A stretch of DNA of 64,000 bases from contig MU004195.1 of assembly GCA_010093605.1 (NCBI GenBank), positions 250,708 through 314,707 on the forward strand. The letters run 5' to 3'. The notes beneath the pieces are model-generated. The model had not been told where the DNA came from and ran no database searches. It was given only the letters and a program-made list of their open reading frames with translations. Below, piece by piece: positions 22,310 to 34,458 of this stretch (position 1 is its first letter; every line of letters begins with the position of its first letter). Made by a program: the position numbers and the translations under genes. The DNA comes from Lophium mytilinum (lineage: Eukaryota; Ascomycota; Dothideomycetes; Mytilinidiales; Mytilinidiaceae).

Positions 22310-24250
22310 TCATACATCAATCTCCTTCTTCTCCCCGCCACCACCCTCTTCTCGTAACTCCGCTTGCGTCACAGGCACATCCTTCGCTTCACTAGCCTCC
22401 TCTCCCTCGCCCTCCCCATCCCCAACGCTCTCCTCCCCCTTTGGCCCCTCGTGGCCCTGCGTCCCAATCCTCAACCAAAACACGAGCGGCACACTTGCCG
22501 CACTCGCTGCCATACCGAACCAGAAAACAGCCGCATACGGTTGATACGGATCATTCCCATAATACCCCGACCTCGCCGGGCTCGCGTTCACGGCATTGAA
22601 GATCGCGGTCGCGACGCCAAAGCCGACGGCGATGCAGAGCTTCGTCACGGTTTGGAAGATGGAGCCCGCGATGGATTGGCGTTCCGGTGGTAGGGACGAG
22701 AGGACGTACATCTGTGAGACGTTAGCGGTGGGAACGAAGGGGGGGTTAGGCGAGCAGGGAAGTGTCTTACGTTGGCGACGTTAAATTCCAGATCTGCGCC
22801 TATGACTGAGAAAATGAGAGCTGGGAAGATGAAGGCCCAGTAGGAGTCGCTATGGCGGTTGACGGCAGCGAGGAGGAAGCAGAGTGTGTAGGAGCAGGCA
22901 CCGACGCCCATGAGTAGCTTGTTGGAGACTTTGTGGAGGATTAGGGCGGCGATGACCTGGTCGGGGTTAGTACACTTCGGGCCGTTAGAGGAGTGGGGAT
23001 GTGGGGGAGGACGTACGTTCGCGATGAGGCCCATGATGGCCATTGGTAGCATGTGGACGGCGGTGTTGAGGGCGGACATATGCTCTACGCGTTGCAGATA
23101 GAGCGCTACCCAGAAGGAGAGGATTGGGAAGGCAAGGAAGCCAAGGAGCATTATTGATATGAGCTGTGTGTAGTTAGTAATTTGCCGTTGGGATGTCAAT
23201 GATTGGTAAAATACTCACGAGGGAGAAATCCCGGTCTCTCCATATGTTCATTGGTATCATCGCGTGCTCGTACTTGTTCTCCCAAACGATGAACAGCCCT
23301 ATTGCTAATATTCCGAGGATCAGCAGGACGAGCACGTAAGGTGTCTTCCATCCGTCTGATGCATCACCGCCGAGGCTACGATGGATTAGCAAACTTCAGA
23401 AGTGTGGATGACCAAGTGGACGACGTACCTGAGAGACGCAGAGAACATACCAATGCCAGCAATGGTCAACACCGTCCCAACTATATCGAACTTCTTCAGA
23501 GTCTCCCACGTTAAAGGCTTTTTGGCCGACGTGTCGTTCGGAACTGTAAAGAATGCAATCACCGTGAAAACTAGATATATGATGGCTAACAGCCAGAAAG
23601 ACGCGCGCCAACTGAACAAGTGCGTCGCAATGCCTGAGAATATCGAGCCAAAAACAAATCCGAGAGGGTTGCCGGCGCTGAAGCACGCAAAGACCTTATT
23701 TTTCCTCTTGGAAGGCTTCTCGTAGATAACGCCGAGAATACCTTGTGCTGGAGGCACAGCAGACGCTGAAAAAACGCCCATAACGCCGTTTATTATGTCG
23801 AGCGTAAGGCCTGTTTTCGAGAATCCTGCGGCGAGGCAGAAGACGGAAAATAAGCCCATGCTTCCTATGAACATAGCTTTACGACCGAAAAGATCTGCTA
23901 CACTTCCGAAGAAGAGAAGGAGAGATCCAGATGAGAGTCTGTAAACTTTCGTTAGCTGGAGGGTATAGTGAGGAAGCTTAATATACTCACGCTGAAGAGG
24001 CACTGATCCACGTGATCTCAGCGTTCGTCATCTTTAAATCTTTGCCAATAAAAGAGGTAATAACCGTAATTGCCCCTATAGTGAAAGAATTCATCCCAAT
24101 AGCCATGGTACAGCTGAGGACGAATAGCATTTCTTGAATAGTAGACCTGAAGCATTCAGGCCGTTCCCCACTGCTGGCCTTCATCCTCATTGTAACAGTT
24201 GCTTCGGCAGGCATGTTAGAGTCCCCTAAATCTGAATTTGCTCGCGACAT
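22310..24250 (-). CDS. MFS multidrug-type exporter (DHA family)
   Basis: Six exons (24250-23991, 23938-23429, 23375-23219, 23163-23017, 22956-22771, 22711-22310) give 553 residues; the five introns are 52-60 nt and every junction keeps frame. MFS exporters of this type expel drugs or metabolites in exchange for protons. The motif-A loop GSVADLFGRK follows TM2, and a PPAQGILG segment sits in the place of the antiporter motif C region. About 12-14 hydrophobic segments are visible, ending in an acidic, Glu-rich tail. The N-terminal 45 residues are hydrophilic. No biosynthetic genes lie beside it, so a role in a metabolite cluster is not supported. The cargo is unknown. Confidence 0.85.
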
Positions 24251-24685
24251 GCTTTCGTGTCGAGATTTTCGTTGTTCGTCGATGTCAAGGTGAAACTTAA
24301 GAGGGTGCGTAGATTACAAGAGACTTTGAACACGAGAACGAGGTATTATAAAAGACGAAGACATCGCGACAGCCATCTTGAATCCTTCACTGACGTTGGC
24401 AATGAGGAACTTCAGCGCGCGGCTTATCAATGTGGAGATTGTCAGAAACCGCGGAATCAATTTCCTCTTGCACTTGGTAATTAAGCTCGGCAACTTATTA
24501 CCCTGCTAGACCTATGCTGGCCGTTCGCGCCTGGCCTATGGGGCTAATGAGCTATACGGCTGTGGGGTTAGCTTGATGAGGCAAGGCATGCCCATGACTC
24601 GTTCATGCGTTTTGTAAATGTGTGCGGAACTCATCCGACGGGGTTTGTAATTGCTCCAGCCTCGTCACATTTGGGTATACATACA
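24251..24685. other. spacer with promoter of the MFS exporter
   Basis: About 435 bases between the exporter ATG and the 3' end of the next gene on the same strand. It should hold the exporter promoter. No gene is recognised. Confidence 0.45.
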
Positions 24686-25741
24686 TTACAATTTATACAC
24701 TTGCCAGCCTCTTAGATCCATTTGGCTCAGCACACCTCCAAGAGGCCCTTGGACTTCTCGCCCGCCAATCCACAGCTTCTTGCCAGCCCAATGCTCGATG
24801 AAGCCATCAGGTCCGGACACCAGGATTACCTTCCCTTCCTTCGAGGGTGCGCCATCATTCTGATCCGATAGCTTCAAATGCCTGGCGACGTTCACGGGCT
24901 TGATGAAGTTCCTCTCGTCATCGACAAAGTATTCCACACCCAGCCCGCTGCCATGTGATTTCGAGCTGTCTTTCATCGCCTCCAATTCCTTGACTATGAC
25001 CCCCTGCTTCGCCGGTGGAGTCGCAGATTCCTGCGTGAGGACTGGCTCCTCCAACCCAAACATGCTCCTCCATCCCGATACGCGCCCTGGCGGTGCCGCC
25101 TGGAGACCGTCGCTCTGTCCACCAACACAATCCTCTCTATTCCGGTTTGCCCATAGTATATGCAGTCGAGCTCCCGGCTTGCTCCTCAGCGCATGCGCAA
25201 CCTGCATCGCAGGCGCAATCCCCGTCCCTCCAGCTAGGAATAATACCTCTTTCGTATCATGCGGAAGCTCGTGCTCCACGTTTGGTCCCCGTAACTCAAC
25301 TGTTGACTGCTCCGGCAGCTTGTGCACATATGTAGAGACCTCGCCTCCCTCCTCTTTCCGTATGAGTAACCTTAACTCCTGTGTCTCGTCATGCTCGCCC
25401 TCTGACCTCCCCGCATGCGGGGGCAGTGGTGTATAAGCCCTCGCAATCTGCAATTGTGGCTGTTTGACCTGCACGCTCCATACCGAGCGTTTCCACACGT
25501 CCTTCAGCGATTCGGGGTCTGGAGATCCGGAACGGTTGCGCAACGTGAATATTGTGCTAGTGGAGGAGATGGGCTGTTTCGAGACGAGTGTATACGGCGT
25601 GAAGGAGTGCGGGTTTAGGGATGTGTCGTCCGAGTCGGAGGTGGTGCCGTATCTGTATGCTGCACCTCCGAGAGCACTGGTCCCGAGGACTACCAGCATT
25701 CCTGATTGCGGGCGGACGATAATTGAAGGAGCTGACCCCAT
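24686..25741 (-). CDS. NADH-cytochrome b5 reductase-like flavoprotein, CYC2-like
   Basis: Single exon, 351 residues, ATG at 25741. It has a ferredoxin-reductase-type fold: the FAD-binding RAYTPLPP motif is followed by the NAD(P)H-binding GGTGIAPAMQ loop, and the usual last strand carries VSGPDGF near the C-terminus. The N-terminus has one short hydrophobic segment (about residues 13-30), which fits an anchor in a mitochondrial membrane. Length and layout agree with fungal proteins annotated as cytochrome c mitochondrial import factor CYC2, a flavoprotein working with haem lyase in the intermembrane space. An MCR1-like cytochrome b5 reductase is the alternative. The central inserts (about 215-260) are low in complexity. 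Confidence 0.72.
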   Translation of the reverse strand: MGSAPSIIVRPQSGMLVVLGTSALGGAAYRYGTTSDSDDTSLNPHSFTPYTLVSKQPISSTSTIFTLRNRSGSPDPESLKDVWKRSVWSVQVKQPQLQIARAYTPLPPHAGRSEGEHDETQELRLLIRKEEGGEVSTYVHKLPEQSTVELRGPNVEHELPHDTKEVLFLAGGTGIAPAMQVAHALRSKPGARLHILWANRNREDCVGGQSDGLQAAPPGRVSGWRSMFGLEEPVLTQESATPPAKQGVIVKELEAMKDSSKSHGSGLGVEYFVDDERNFIKPVNVARHLKLSDQNDGAPSKEGKVILVSGPDGFIEHWAGKKLWIGGREVQGPLGGVLSQMDLRGWQVYKL

Positions 25742-26176
25742 GTTGAACGCATATATCAGTGCCTTGGAGTTATCACTGAGGTGTAAAGGAGTGTATGGGT
25801 GTCAAGACATCATGATGGTGGCGTGTTGGGGAATTGGAGGTGCCATCAGCCCGTGATCGTCTCGGAACCGCGTGGTCTAAGCTCTGTGACGCCAAGATAT
25901 AGAAATATGTGAGCACTGTGTTAACATCTTTGATGCGTGACACTGAATTATAGAGCGCGGTCGATTCAACTCGCACGCGAGGGTGTGTTGACAGGCGAAG
26001 AGATTGATTGCCTATCATTGCACATCATACTTAGGCCATGTGATCTCAGGGGCGTGTGCAACCTTAAAAATCGTTCTATTTGGCTCCTGAATTGTGATAT
26101 TCGTATAATACAGCCTCATTCTATGAATGAGGAGTGTTCTATTTTACAGATTATTCTTTCTTCTGTCTTCAGTATC
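25742..26176. other. spacer upstream of the CYC2-like gene
   Basis: About 435 bases between two minus-strand genes, holding the promoter of the CYC2-like gene and the 3' end of the AIM32-like gene. Nothing else is recognised. Confidence 0.45.
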
Positions 26177-27234
26177 CTACAGCCTCAATAGTTCCCCGCC
26201 TTGTCTAATGCCGCCTCGGAACATGTCTCGAATGACCCGTCCGCCAAATATGGTTTCGTCTATTATGCCTTCAACATGTTCTGGAGCAACTCTGCCGTAC
26301 CATATTCCAGTTCCGGCTAGATTATTCTTCTGAAACGAGGGAGGTATGTAGATGATCACGTTTCCGGCGTATTTATGGCCGCCGATATGGCTTATGAGGC
26401 CTACGCGTGCGCACTTCGTATTCTGATCGTCTTCTGGCGATGGTGATCCAATACGGATCCCCTTCTTGTGGAGCTTCTCTTCGAACTCGGAGCGAAGCAG
26501 CGGCCCCATGATGCCACATCGCTCGTCTCTGCCACCATGACCGCAGATAAGAACGAGTAATTCATTTACATCCCGGACATTCGCGAACTGCGTCTCCAGT
26601 ATTGGATCCCTGGTGAGCACCTCTTTCTGAGTCTCTAAGAGGACGTTGTGCGCGCTGTGAAGCGTGGTGGGTTTCAAAAAGCCCTTTACGAAGCTCTCTA
26701 CAACACTTGGCTTGGTGGATATGGAAGGTATATAGCGGAAGCTCGGGAGCAGGTATACGGACGTCTCGGTGGTCTCGGTGGGCGCAGACGCGCTGGGTTG
26801 GAAAGAAGAGTTCGTGACCAATACGTTATGGAATGGCTGTGTCGCTAGCTGTCAGCAAAAAGCTTCTTTCTAAGAGCGGGAATGGGGAACGGACGGACGT
26901 CATTGAACTTTCCTCCTCTTCCCAAGAAGCCCTTTAGAGACTTAGCAAGGTGGTCCTCGTCCTCGATTCTGCTACTCCAGTCGTCCCTCCCAGTTGAGAC
27001 GAGGACTTGCTCCGCGTACGCTGCCATTTTTCCATTGAGAGGCTCTTCTCGGTCAATGTCCAGGTTTTCCGGGGCTGCACGACATGCGCATGTTGGCGAA
27101 GGGCATGACTCTATTACTGGAAACGGCGGAGGGACGTGGATTCGAGATCGCGCCCCGGACGAGGCATACCGGGATTGGAATACCAATGATGCACGAATAG
27201 GCCTTGACACCCTACCCCAGCATCGTAGATACAT
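26177..27234 (-). CDS. AIM32: sucrase/ferredoxin-like protein, AIM32 type
   Basis: Two exons (27234-26899 and 26836-26177) give 331 residues. Proteins of this family have a thioredoxin-like fold and hold a [2Fe-2S] cluster; yeast Aim32 is mitochondrial. The N-terminus (MYLRCWGRVSRPIRAS...) is basic and lacks acids, as in a mitochondrial presequence. Candidate ligand segments are CPSPTCAC near residue 45, CGHGGRDERCG and the later SHIGGHKYAGN. The splice joins KFND to PFHNV and uses a weak donor (GTCCGT), but it restores frame exactly and the flanking residues fit the family. It starts head-to-head with the HET-domain gene, 148 bases apart. Confidence 0.8.
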
Positions 27235-27382
27235 AGTATATAGACGAAAGAAGGCAGGCTGGGGAGCAGAACTTTGTTATGAAGTGCTGCCTAGTTAGAA
27301 GAGCGGAAGCATTCCGCTCCGCATCCCTAACTTCACACTACCAACTCCGAGTTCATCTCCATCATCTCCGCACTCCCCTTCG
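27235..27382. promoter_or_regulatory. short divergent promoter region
   Basis: Only 148 bases separate the ATG of the AIM32-like gene (-) from that of the HET-domain gene (+), so regulatory sequence is either shared or extends into the coding regions. Confidence 0.4.
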
Positions 27383-29630
27383 ATGGACACCTCTACTTCA
27401 ACTGATGAACTTTGTACACATTGCCGTGAAAACAGCATAGGAGAGGACCTTGCCACCTTCAACGGGCCGGTCGTCCGTATCGGCTCCGCATCTTCGGGCT
27501 TCACTAGCAGTAAAGTGACCATACAATTTGGGACTCTTGGGGAGATAAAAGGCCGCCTTCACTGTCCTTTCTGCAGGCTAGTCACACGTATCGCTCCCTC
27601 GGATGAATCAGAGCAACAAGCTATTAAGGGCCGACTCTCGTGGGAAGACAATCTAAATGATGCCGGAAAACCACGTCAACTCGTACACATATACGCATCA
27701 GTCGGCAGTCTCGTAAGCGGGCGATTCATTAGTCATGGCAACGGACATTTTGGCTCAATACGGAATAAATGTCATGCTGGCTCCCATTGTTTCGATGATG
27801 CTGGACTCCCAAGAGCACTAGATTTCGACGCCATTCGCCAGGCTTATGAAGATTGCAAATTAGACCACGATCCTTCACCTCTCGAGAGCTTCTCTCGGTA
27901 CTCTTCTGCTATAGACATCACTCTTATTTACGTCAAGCGTGAATGCCTGGTGAGAGCCTCTACAAGAGACAGGTTTCTGACCCTCAGTTATGTATGGGCT
28001 AACGCCCCGACATTCCAGTCTACATCCGCAAATCGGTCGAAACTCGGCGTGAAAGGGAGTCTGAGCGGGGACCAAGTGGTACTCCCGAATACGATTCGCG
28101 ACGCTATAGAGTTGACGCGAAAGCTTGATGAGCGTTATCTATGGGTTGACGCCTGTAAAGCTCCTTGATAACTTGTCCTATGTGAGCAAGCTAACACTTC
28201 TAGTATGTATTGAGCAAGACAACGTCGCTCAAAAGCACAGCCAGGTCTCACAGATGGACATTATCTACAGTCAATCAACGTTGACTATTGTTGCGTATGA
28301 TGGCAAAAACTCTGCCTGGCGGATCCCGGGCCTACGTGACTGGACGCTCTTGCCAGATGAGGTTGCCATGAACGTGAAAGACGGGTGTTTGCACGGCAAA
28401 CCTCACATTAGAGATCCGACGCTAACCTACGATACACGCGCATGGACTTTCCAAGAAGTTTTGCTGTCCAAAAGACGTCTTATCTTCACGGACTTTGGTG
28501 CCTCTTTTCACTGTGCTCATTTTGCAGGGAATGTTTTAATCAACTATGTCATGAAGGTGACCTCCGATGGACCACGTCAAAACCTATTACAGCTTCGGGC
28601 CCCTTGGTTTTTTGATCTGGGAGCTACTTTGCCAAAAGTCCTGCACTCGACTGGGCCTGACCGTGGCTCCAGAGATGCCACCTGGTTAGCATACTTTGCT
28701 AGTTATGCGGCATTAGTTGAACAGTACTCTCAATGAAAACTTACATATCCAGCCGATGCGCTAAACGCTTTCTCAGGGCTTGCTGGCCTTTACAAGAATC
28801 AGTTTGGAGGCGAAATAATTTGTGGGTTACCAGAAAGAGTATTGGATATTGCCTTGCTGTGGATTTTCAGTCACGAGGAGTACAAAGATGAGCTTGACCA
28901 AGGTACACCACGGAAGGAGTCCTTCCCAAGCTAGTCTTGGGCTGGGTGGCTTGTTGCTGTCACTTACCTCCGTGGCCCCGTATCTTATTCGTATACCAAT
29001 TGGGACACTTGGCCGAAATCGGCGCCATTGCCACCACTGCGTACTGAGTTAAGCCATCTTCAATGCTCCCATCAAACTCCAAGACGAACGATCAAAAACG
29101 ACTATTTGAGCATTACTCCACGTAAAGCCGATCCACCTCCTTATCTTAATCCCGACATCACCTTGGCCTTTGACGTGTTACATTTCACTGCTGAGATCAC
29201 CAAACGGAGTTCTTCTTTTTTCACCCGTATGCAATCAACACGTGAGCTGCTAGCAGGAAAAATGTTCTATTCCCCACACTGGACACCACTTTTTGATTCC
29301 GAATCTATGGCTCATCATTGCGGAGTGCTTTACGCTGGCGATCGCGTTCCCATATTACATCCAGATGACGGTAGTTATGACTATATTTTGCTGTCACGAA
29401 GTTTGTATCCAGGAGACACGGCCGACAGTAAGTTCCCTAAAGAGTTTTCACGTAGCGATGCCATATTCGATCATGAGCTTTACAAACCTTCGAAACGGTG
29501 TCTCTCAAACATCATGCTCATCCGATGGAATTCGAGCCGAACGCGTGCGGAGCGAGTTGCTATAGGTCAGGTCCACGAAAAGGCGTGGGAAGATGCGAAT
29601 CCGCAGAAGAAATACGTCGAACTAGTATAA
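27383..29630 (+). pseudogene. HET-domain (heterokaryon incompatibility) gene, apparently broken
   Basis: HET-domain proteins act in fungal non-self recognition and can trigger cell death after fusion of unlike strains. The frame opens at ATG 27383. One 49-nt intron (28155-28203) joins WVDA to LCIEQDN, the best-known motif of the domain. The LSYVWA block before it and the RAWTFQEVLLSKR block after it also match. Family-like sequence (DALNAFSGL and SWAGW segments) continues in one frame to 29630, but about two in-frame stops interrupt it. The N-terminal 150 residues are variable, with a CTHC/CPFC cysteine pattern. If only the first part is translated, the product would be about 434 residues and keep the HET core. 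Repeat-induced or ordinary point decay are both possible causes. Confidence 0.75.
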
Positions 29631-30203
29631 GACTCAAGGATCAACGAACTTTGAAGATAATTAGTCAGAGAGTCTTGATTCACGGTCGTACTCCTCCGGC
29701 GATGGGTAGCATTTTGATAGGGATAGCGTTGTACGCGCCACCCCCCCCTGAAAAGATGCACAAACCCCTCGTAATATGCTAGCCGGTGGAAAGGGCAGCA
29801 TGTATATCGTTACAATCTTGCTTTTAGTTTAGCCATCTGATCATCACCCGGAACTCTACGACTAATGCGCTAGTCTAGAATATGACTTGCTACATTTGAC
29901 AAAATAGGGAACTCAGGCAAGCGAGGCGCGAGCCCGGCCCACCTACTCAACCTACATGAGAACACGATTCGCCAAAACATTGTGATCGTTGGTTCCTTAT
30001 CCTAGTTGAATAGTCCAAGATGCACTAACGTCTCTTCGTGTGGGTTACAGGTTGCAATTGATGGTAGTACTCCTACATGGTGGAGACCATTCCAAAACTC
30101 TCGAAATAATACTAATATATCAATTAACTTTAGAGCAAAGCAAGACGAGAGCACATACATCAGTTTCCAAGTTTCAAGCTATCTAACATCAGGAATCTCA
30201 GCA
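29631..30203. other. spacer upstream of the first sugar-porter gene
   Basis: About 570 bases with several stops in all frames; should contain the promoter of the gene starting at 30204. An A+T-rich patch lies at about 30105-30130. No other feature is recognised. Confidence 0.45.
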
Positions 30204-32340
30204 ATGGATCACCCTCCTCCGCCCTTCCCGAATTTACAAAAGCTAGCCGAAGGCGATTCCCCGCCTCAAGGACCAAAGTTCACACCCGACTGGTCAACCG
30301 TACACCCAGAACAGAAATGGCACATTCTTTGGCATCAGAAACGTTTTACTCTATGGGCTCTGTATAGCGCCATCGGGGGCGTTATGTTTGGTGAGATGCT
30401 TCCTTAGATTTACCGACTTCCTGTCCTCCTTCGTCTTTCCTATCGCTCCCTACTAATACGACCACAGGCTTCGACTTCGGACTGGCAGGGACACTTACCG
30501 CTCTGCCCGCTTTCCAACGCGTGTATGGAAAGCCATACGCTTCACAATCCTCTGGATATCTAGTTCCAGCGAACTATCAGTCTGGCTGGGCTGGCATCTC
30601 GATGGGCGGATTAATAGTTGGTGTCTTGCTTGGTGGGCAGCTGCTCGAGCGTTTGGGCCGAAGACACTCGCTAGCGATGGGAGCGGGATTGACTGGGATT
30701 GGGGTTGGGATACAGCTAGGAAGTGTGGAGTGGAAACTCTTTCTGGGTGGGAGAGGGGTTGCCGGTAGGCTACGTCGATGACCGATAGAAGCTACCTTTA
30801 CTAATAAACTCATGATAGCAATCGGTTTCGGCCTTGCACTAACAGAGTTCCCGGTGTGGATCGGCGAAAATGCCCGAGACGAGTTAAGAGGATTGTACCT
30901 GTGCTTGATCAATGGCTCGATCGTTCTTGGGCAGTCTGCTCTTGCGTACGCGACTGCGTTTCCTCTTTAGCAGGTTCTACTCGATAGACTCTTTGCTGAC
31001 AATATTTTCCCAACCAGGTGGTGTGCAAAGGGGACGTCAGCCATTGAAGGGGTGTGGTCATATCGTGCGCTCATTGTGCTCCAATTCGTGTTCGTCGGTG
31101 CGTAAATTCTCTCTTGCCTTGAGCTGAGGCCTATAGACACAACGCCATACTCATCATGTAATCCAGTGATCCTCGTCGGAGGATACCCATTCTACCCCGA
31201 ATCGCCACACTACCTCCTTTCCAAAGACCAGACGGCAAAAGCTACGAAAGCACTAACCCAAATTCATGGTTCTGGTGACCCTTCTCTCATCGACGCCGAA
31301 CTCTCCAGAATCTCAGCGAACGTCCGTTCTAGCAAAGAAGTACAAGCATCCGCTGCGCAGAAAGGCCCTCTACTACTCCAATGCTTCCGCGGCACGAACC
31401 TAGTAAGAATCACATGAGACCGACCCTTTGAGCCGCCTCATGATGATTTGATTCGTAGAAACGTACTGCAATAGCCATCCTCCCCGTCGCCGCCCAACAA
31501 CTGATCGGCGCTCCTTTTGTCCTCGGCTACGTGACCTACTTCCTCGAACTCATCGGCATTACAGAGTACTTCATAGTCTCAACCGTGCTATACGCTGTCA
31601 TGCTACTAGCAAACATCTCCGCCTTCTTCTTCATCGAAACAGCAGGAAGGCGGCCGCTGATCGTATACGGGACCGTCATATTGACATTGCTACTCATACT
31701 TATGGGCATCGTGGGCTACATCTCTATGTCTGCGGCGAAGTGGGCTGTTGTGGTGTTGATATTTCTGTGGTGAGTTACTTTCATATGCTACCCGTTTTCT
31801 GTTCCAGCAACGATTGATGCAAGACTTCACGTGAATGAGGTTAATGAGAATTTTCAGGTCAATCGTCTTCCAACTCACCCTCGGCGCCATCGGCTTCGCC
31901 ATCGGATCCGAAATCTCCTCGCTGCCCCTCCGCGCTTCCACGCAGTCTATCGTCGGCGTCACGCAGGGGTTCATGGGCTGGCTTGTCGGTTTCATATCTC
32001 CATATCTCATCAATCCCGATGCGGGAAACTTAGGCGCGAAAGTCGGGTTCGTTTTTGCAGGCTTTGGCGTGCCGCTTTGCGTAGCGTTCTGGTTCCTGAT
32101 TCCTGAGACGAAGGGGCTCGGTTTTGATGATGTGAGTTTTGCAATATTCATTTGTCGGGAAGGAAGAGAGAAAGCTGAACTGGGATACAGATGGATTACC
32201 TATTTGCGCGAAAGGTGCCGTGCCGCAGGTTCAGTGAGGAGATTCGGCAGCGGAGGGCGGCAGAGGTGCCTGCGACTTTAGATAAAGAGAAAGGCGGACG
32301 AACTGGTGAAGCGCAACCTGTCGTACAGGTTGAGGTCTAG
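30204..32340 (+). CDS. MFS sugar transporter (sugar porter family)
   Basis: Eight exons (30204-30390, 30468-30764, 30819-30945, 31018-31097, 31167-31402, 31459-31769, 31858-32131, 32191-32340) encode 553 residues; all seven introns (54-88 nt) have GT...AG ends and the frame closes exactly at the TAG. Sugar porter signatures include GFDFGLAGT in TM1, LLERLGRRHS between TM2 and TM3, PESPHYLLSK in the central loop, AAQQLIGAPFV in TM7, ETAGRRPL between TM8 and TM9 and PETKGLGF after TM12. These fit a plasma-membrane proton symporter for hexoses or alpha-glucosides. It has far more introns than the other sugar porter at 34459 and is not a recent copy of it. Confidence 0.85.
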
Positions 32341-34458
32341 GGGTTATAAGTCACCTGGTGGGCACGTACCGATCACCTGAGGGGTAGTATAAGAAAACAT
32401 TTTCTGAGGCTGAGAGCTAAATACAACGTGGAGGAAGCAGAATTTGTAGGCGTACAAAATTCCAGTACACTCCAATCATGTCCTGGTGGTGGCGGTCGAG
32501 AACTGAAGATGACAACGTACGATGTTTGCCGGCAAGTTCGGAAGTTTTCAGCAACGGGTTGGTCATACTATCATTACCTTCCGGTGATGCTATGTAGCTA
32601 CGGCCTTTGTTAGTTAGCAAGGTCACAAGCGGGGGTAATTGCGATCCCTCCACGCTCTTTCTCAATGATATGCATTGCTAGCGGCGGAAGATGAATTGGA
32701 TCATCAATCCTAACTTGAGCACCGAACACTCTCCACCACATTAGCCAGTCCACCAGTTGTTTTGATCCAACGCCGGACGCGAACCACACGAGCGTTCGCC
32801 TGATCGATTTTATCCACCCCACACACTCCATTGTCAGCTTTGGGTGTTCTCATTTGATCCCCCGTCGCCAGCTGTCCATGGAGAAGAAGCAGTTGATGAG
32901 CTGTGGGAAAAGATTTTATACCTGGAGGAGAAGAGGAAGCACGTGATTTATGGATGAATTTCTTGATGTTCTTGGGTTCGTCATCGCTATGGCGTGTGAT
33001 ATCATCATGAGATGATACCTCTATTTACAGGTGAACCGATTCGTCCAATCAATTATAACGCCCTGGTCAGCTCAATAAAACGATCGATTTGATAAAGAAT
33101 TCCTGCACGGCACTGGTATCATTCATTGGCTGTAATCAAGCTATCTTCGCAGTGCCCCAGCCTTAGATATTATCGCGTAGTATTTCCTCCGGGGGATCGA
33201 GATGCTGTTCTTCCGCCACGAGAAGCGTTTGTCTCTAACCCTGCAAAACCCTCACTCTTCTAACCAGTGAAAGCTCTCTCATCAGCTTCTAGTATTGTGA
33301 TTTACCCTTGCAGCCACCGATATGTTGGATTAACCACACAGCATGCGGCCATAGGCTGTATCCGATCGCATTGATATACTTTCCCGCTGCAGACCAGATA
33401 TTTGGACGTTCTTTGCATGGAACCTACCAGAGCGAGTAGATAAGCTAAGCGATTCCCTCTGATTGACGCGATAACGTTGGGCCTAAGCAAGCGGATGAAG
33501 GGCCGGAGGGACAGCCGATGGGTGATACAAATGTATTAAGGGGACGACTTGGTGCTCTTATTTCAGTTCTCCTTGAACAGTCTCTGATTATCATATAAGA
33601 CTTCCAAAGCCGAGCGCTTTGCTCTGGGTACTTGGCAAGATCAGGCTTCACACATGCACATGCTGAGATGCTGTTTCGTGAGCCTATCCCTAATTGTACC
33701 GGTTTTTCGAATCAAGCGGTCAAACGATGTCTGGATAAAGCTTCTCTGAACTGCGTTATAGATTCCGAATAATCCCGGCTGGGTTCACGCAAAAAAGCCG
33801 CCGAGAAGTTTCACGATTCATGGACCAGGCCTCTCGCTACCGACCGAACTCAGCTCTAGGCGTCATGGCTATCGAACAACCACATTCTATTCTAAGTGTC
33901 GAATGCTTCTGGAGACAATGAGAGATGAACGATGTCAAAACCGAATTCCAACAAAAGATCTTCTTCTCATTAACGACAAGGGCCGTTTTGAGCCGCGAGA
34001 CACACTAGGATGCATGAGGCAGGTAGTTTCTTTTTCCTTGAATCGTCTCAACCGCCTTCGGCATAGCGAGTGCCGAAGCACCAATTGAACTGTCTTTTCC
34101 CCACATCTGAAGATCCTCTGGCAGACCTTCACCACTCCACCATGGACAGAATGGACGGGCCCTCCGGCCGCTCTGCTAGCAACCGTGGCCCTAGGGATCG
34201 TCGGCTTTGTGCCTGGTGTCACGAGAGCACTCGACCGAGGCCTTGGTTGCGCTCCACTGGTCCCCGCATTTCAAACATCCTTACGTTTAAGAAACTTCGG
34301 CCCTTCTCCATCTTTTTTTTGACTGTGTGCGAACCTGAGTGGAGCCCTCCGTCTTCACCACTCCTCTTCCCTCAAACGCTTTTGAAAGCATTGAGCTTCC
34401 CAGCCACCCCGTAGTACTGCAATTGCACGCTGCGCAGTGACTACCGCCACTATCCACC
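32341..34458. other. gene-poor 2.1-kb stretch
   Basis: No convincing gene. One minus-strand ATG frame at 32610-32831 (73 residues, starting MECVGWIKSIRRTLVWF) has a natural-looking aromatic-rich composition and might be a small protein or a fragment, but I cannot assign it. The last part (about 34260-34455) is pyrimidine-rich and should be the promoter of the sugar porter at 34459. Confidence 0.4.

Noticed and set aside
22310-27234. MFS exporter, CYC2-like flavoprotein and AIM32-like gene as a biosynthetic cluster
   Set aside because: There is no synthase, P450, methyltransferase or pathway regulator nearby, and the two neighbours look mitochondrial housekeeping genes.
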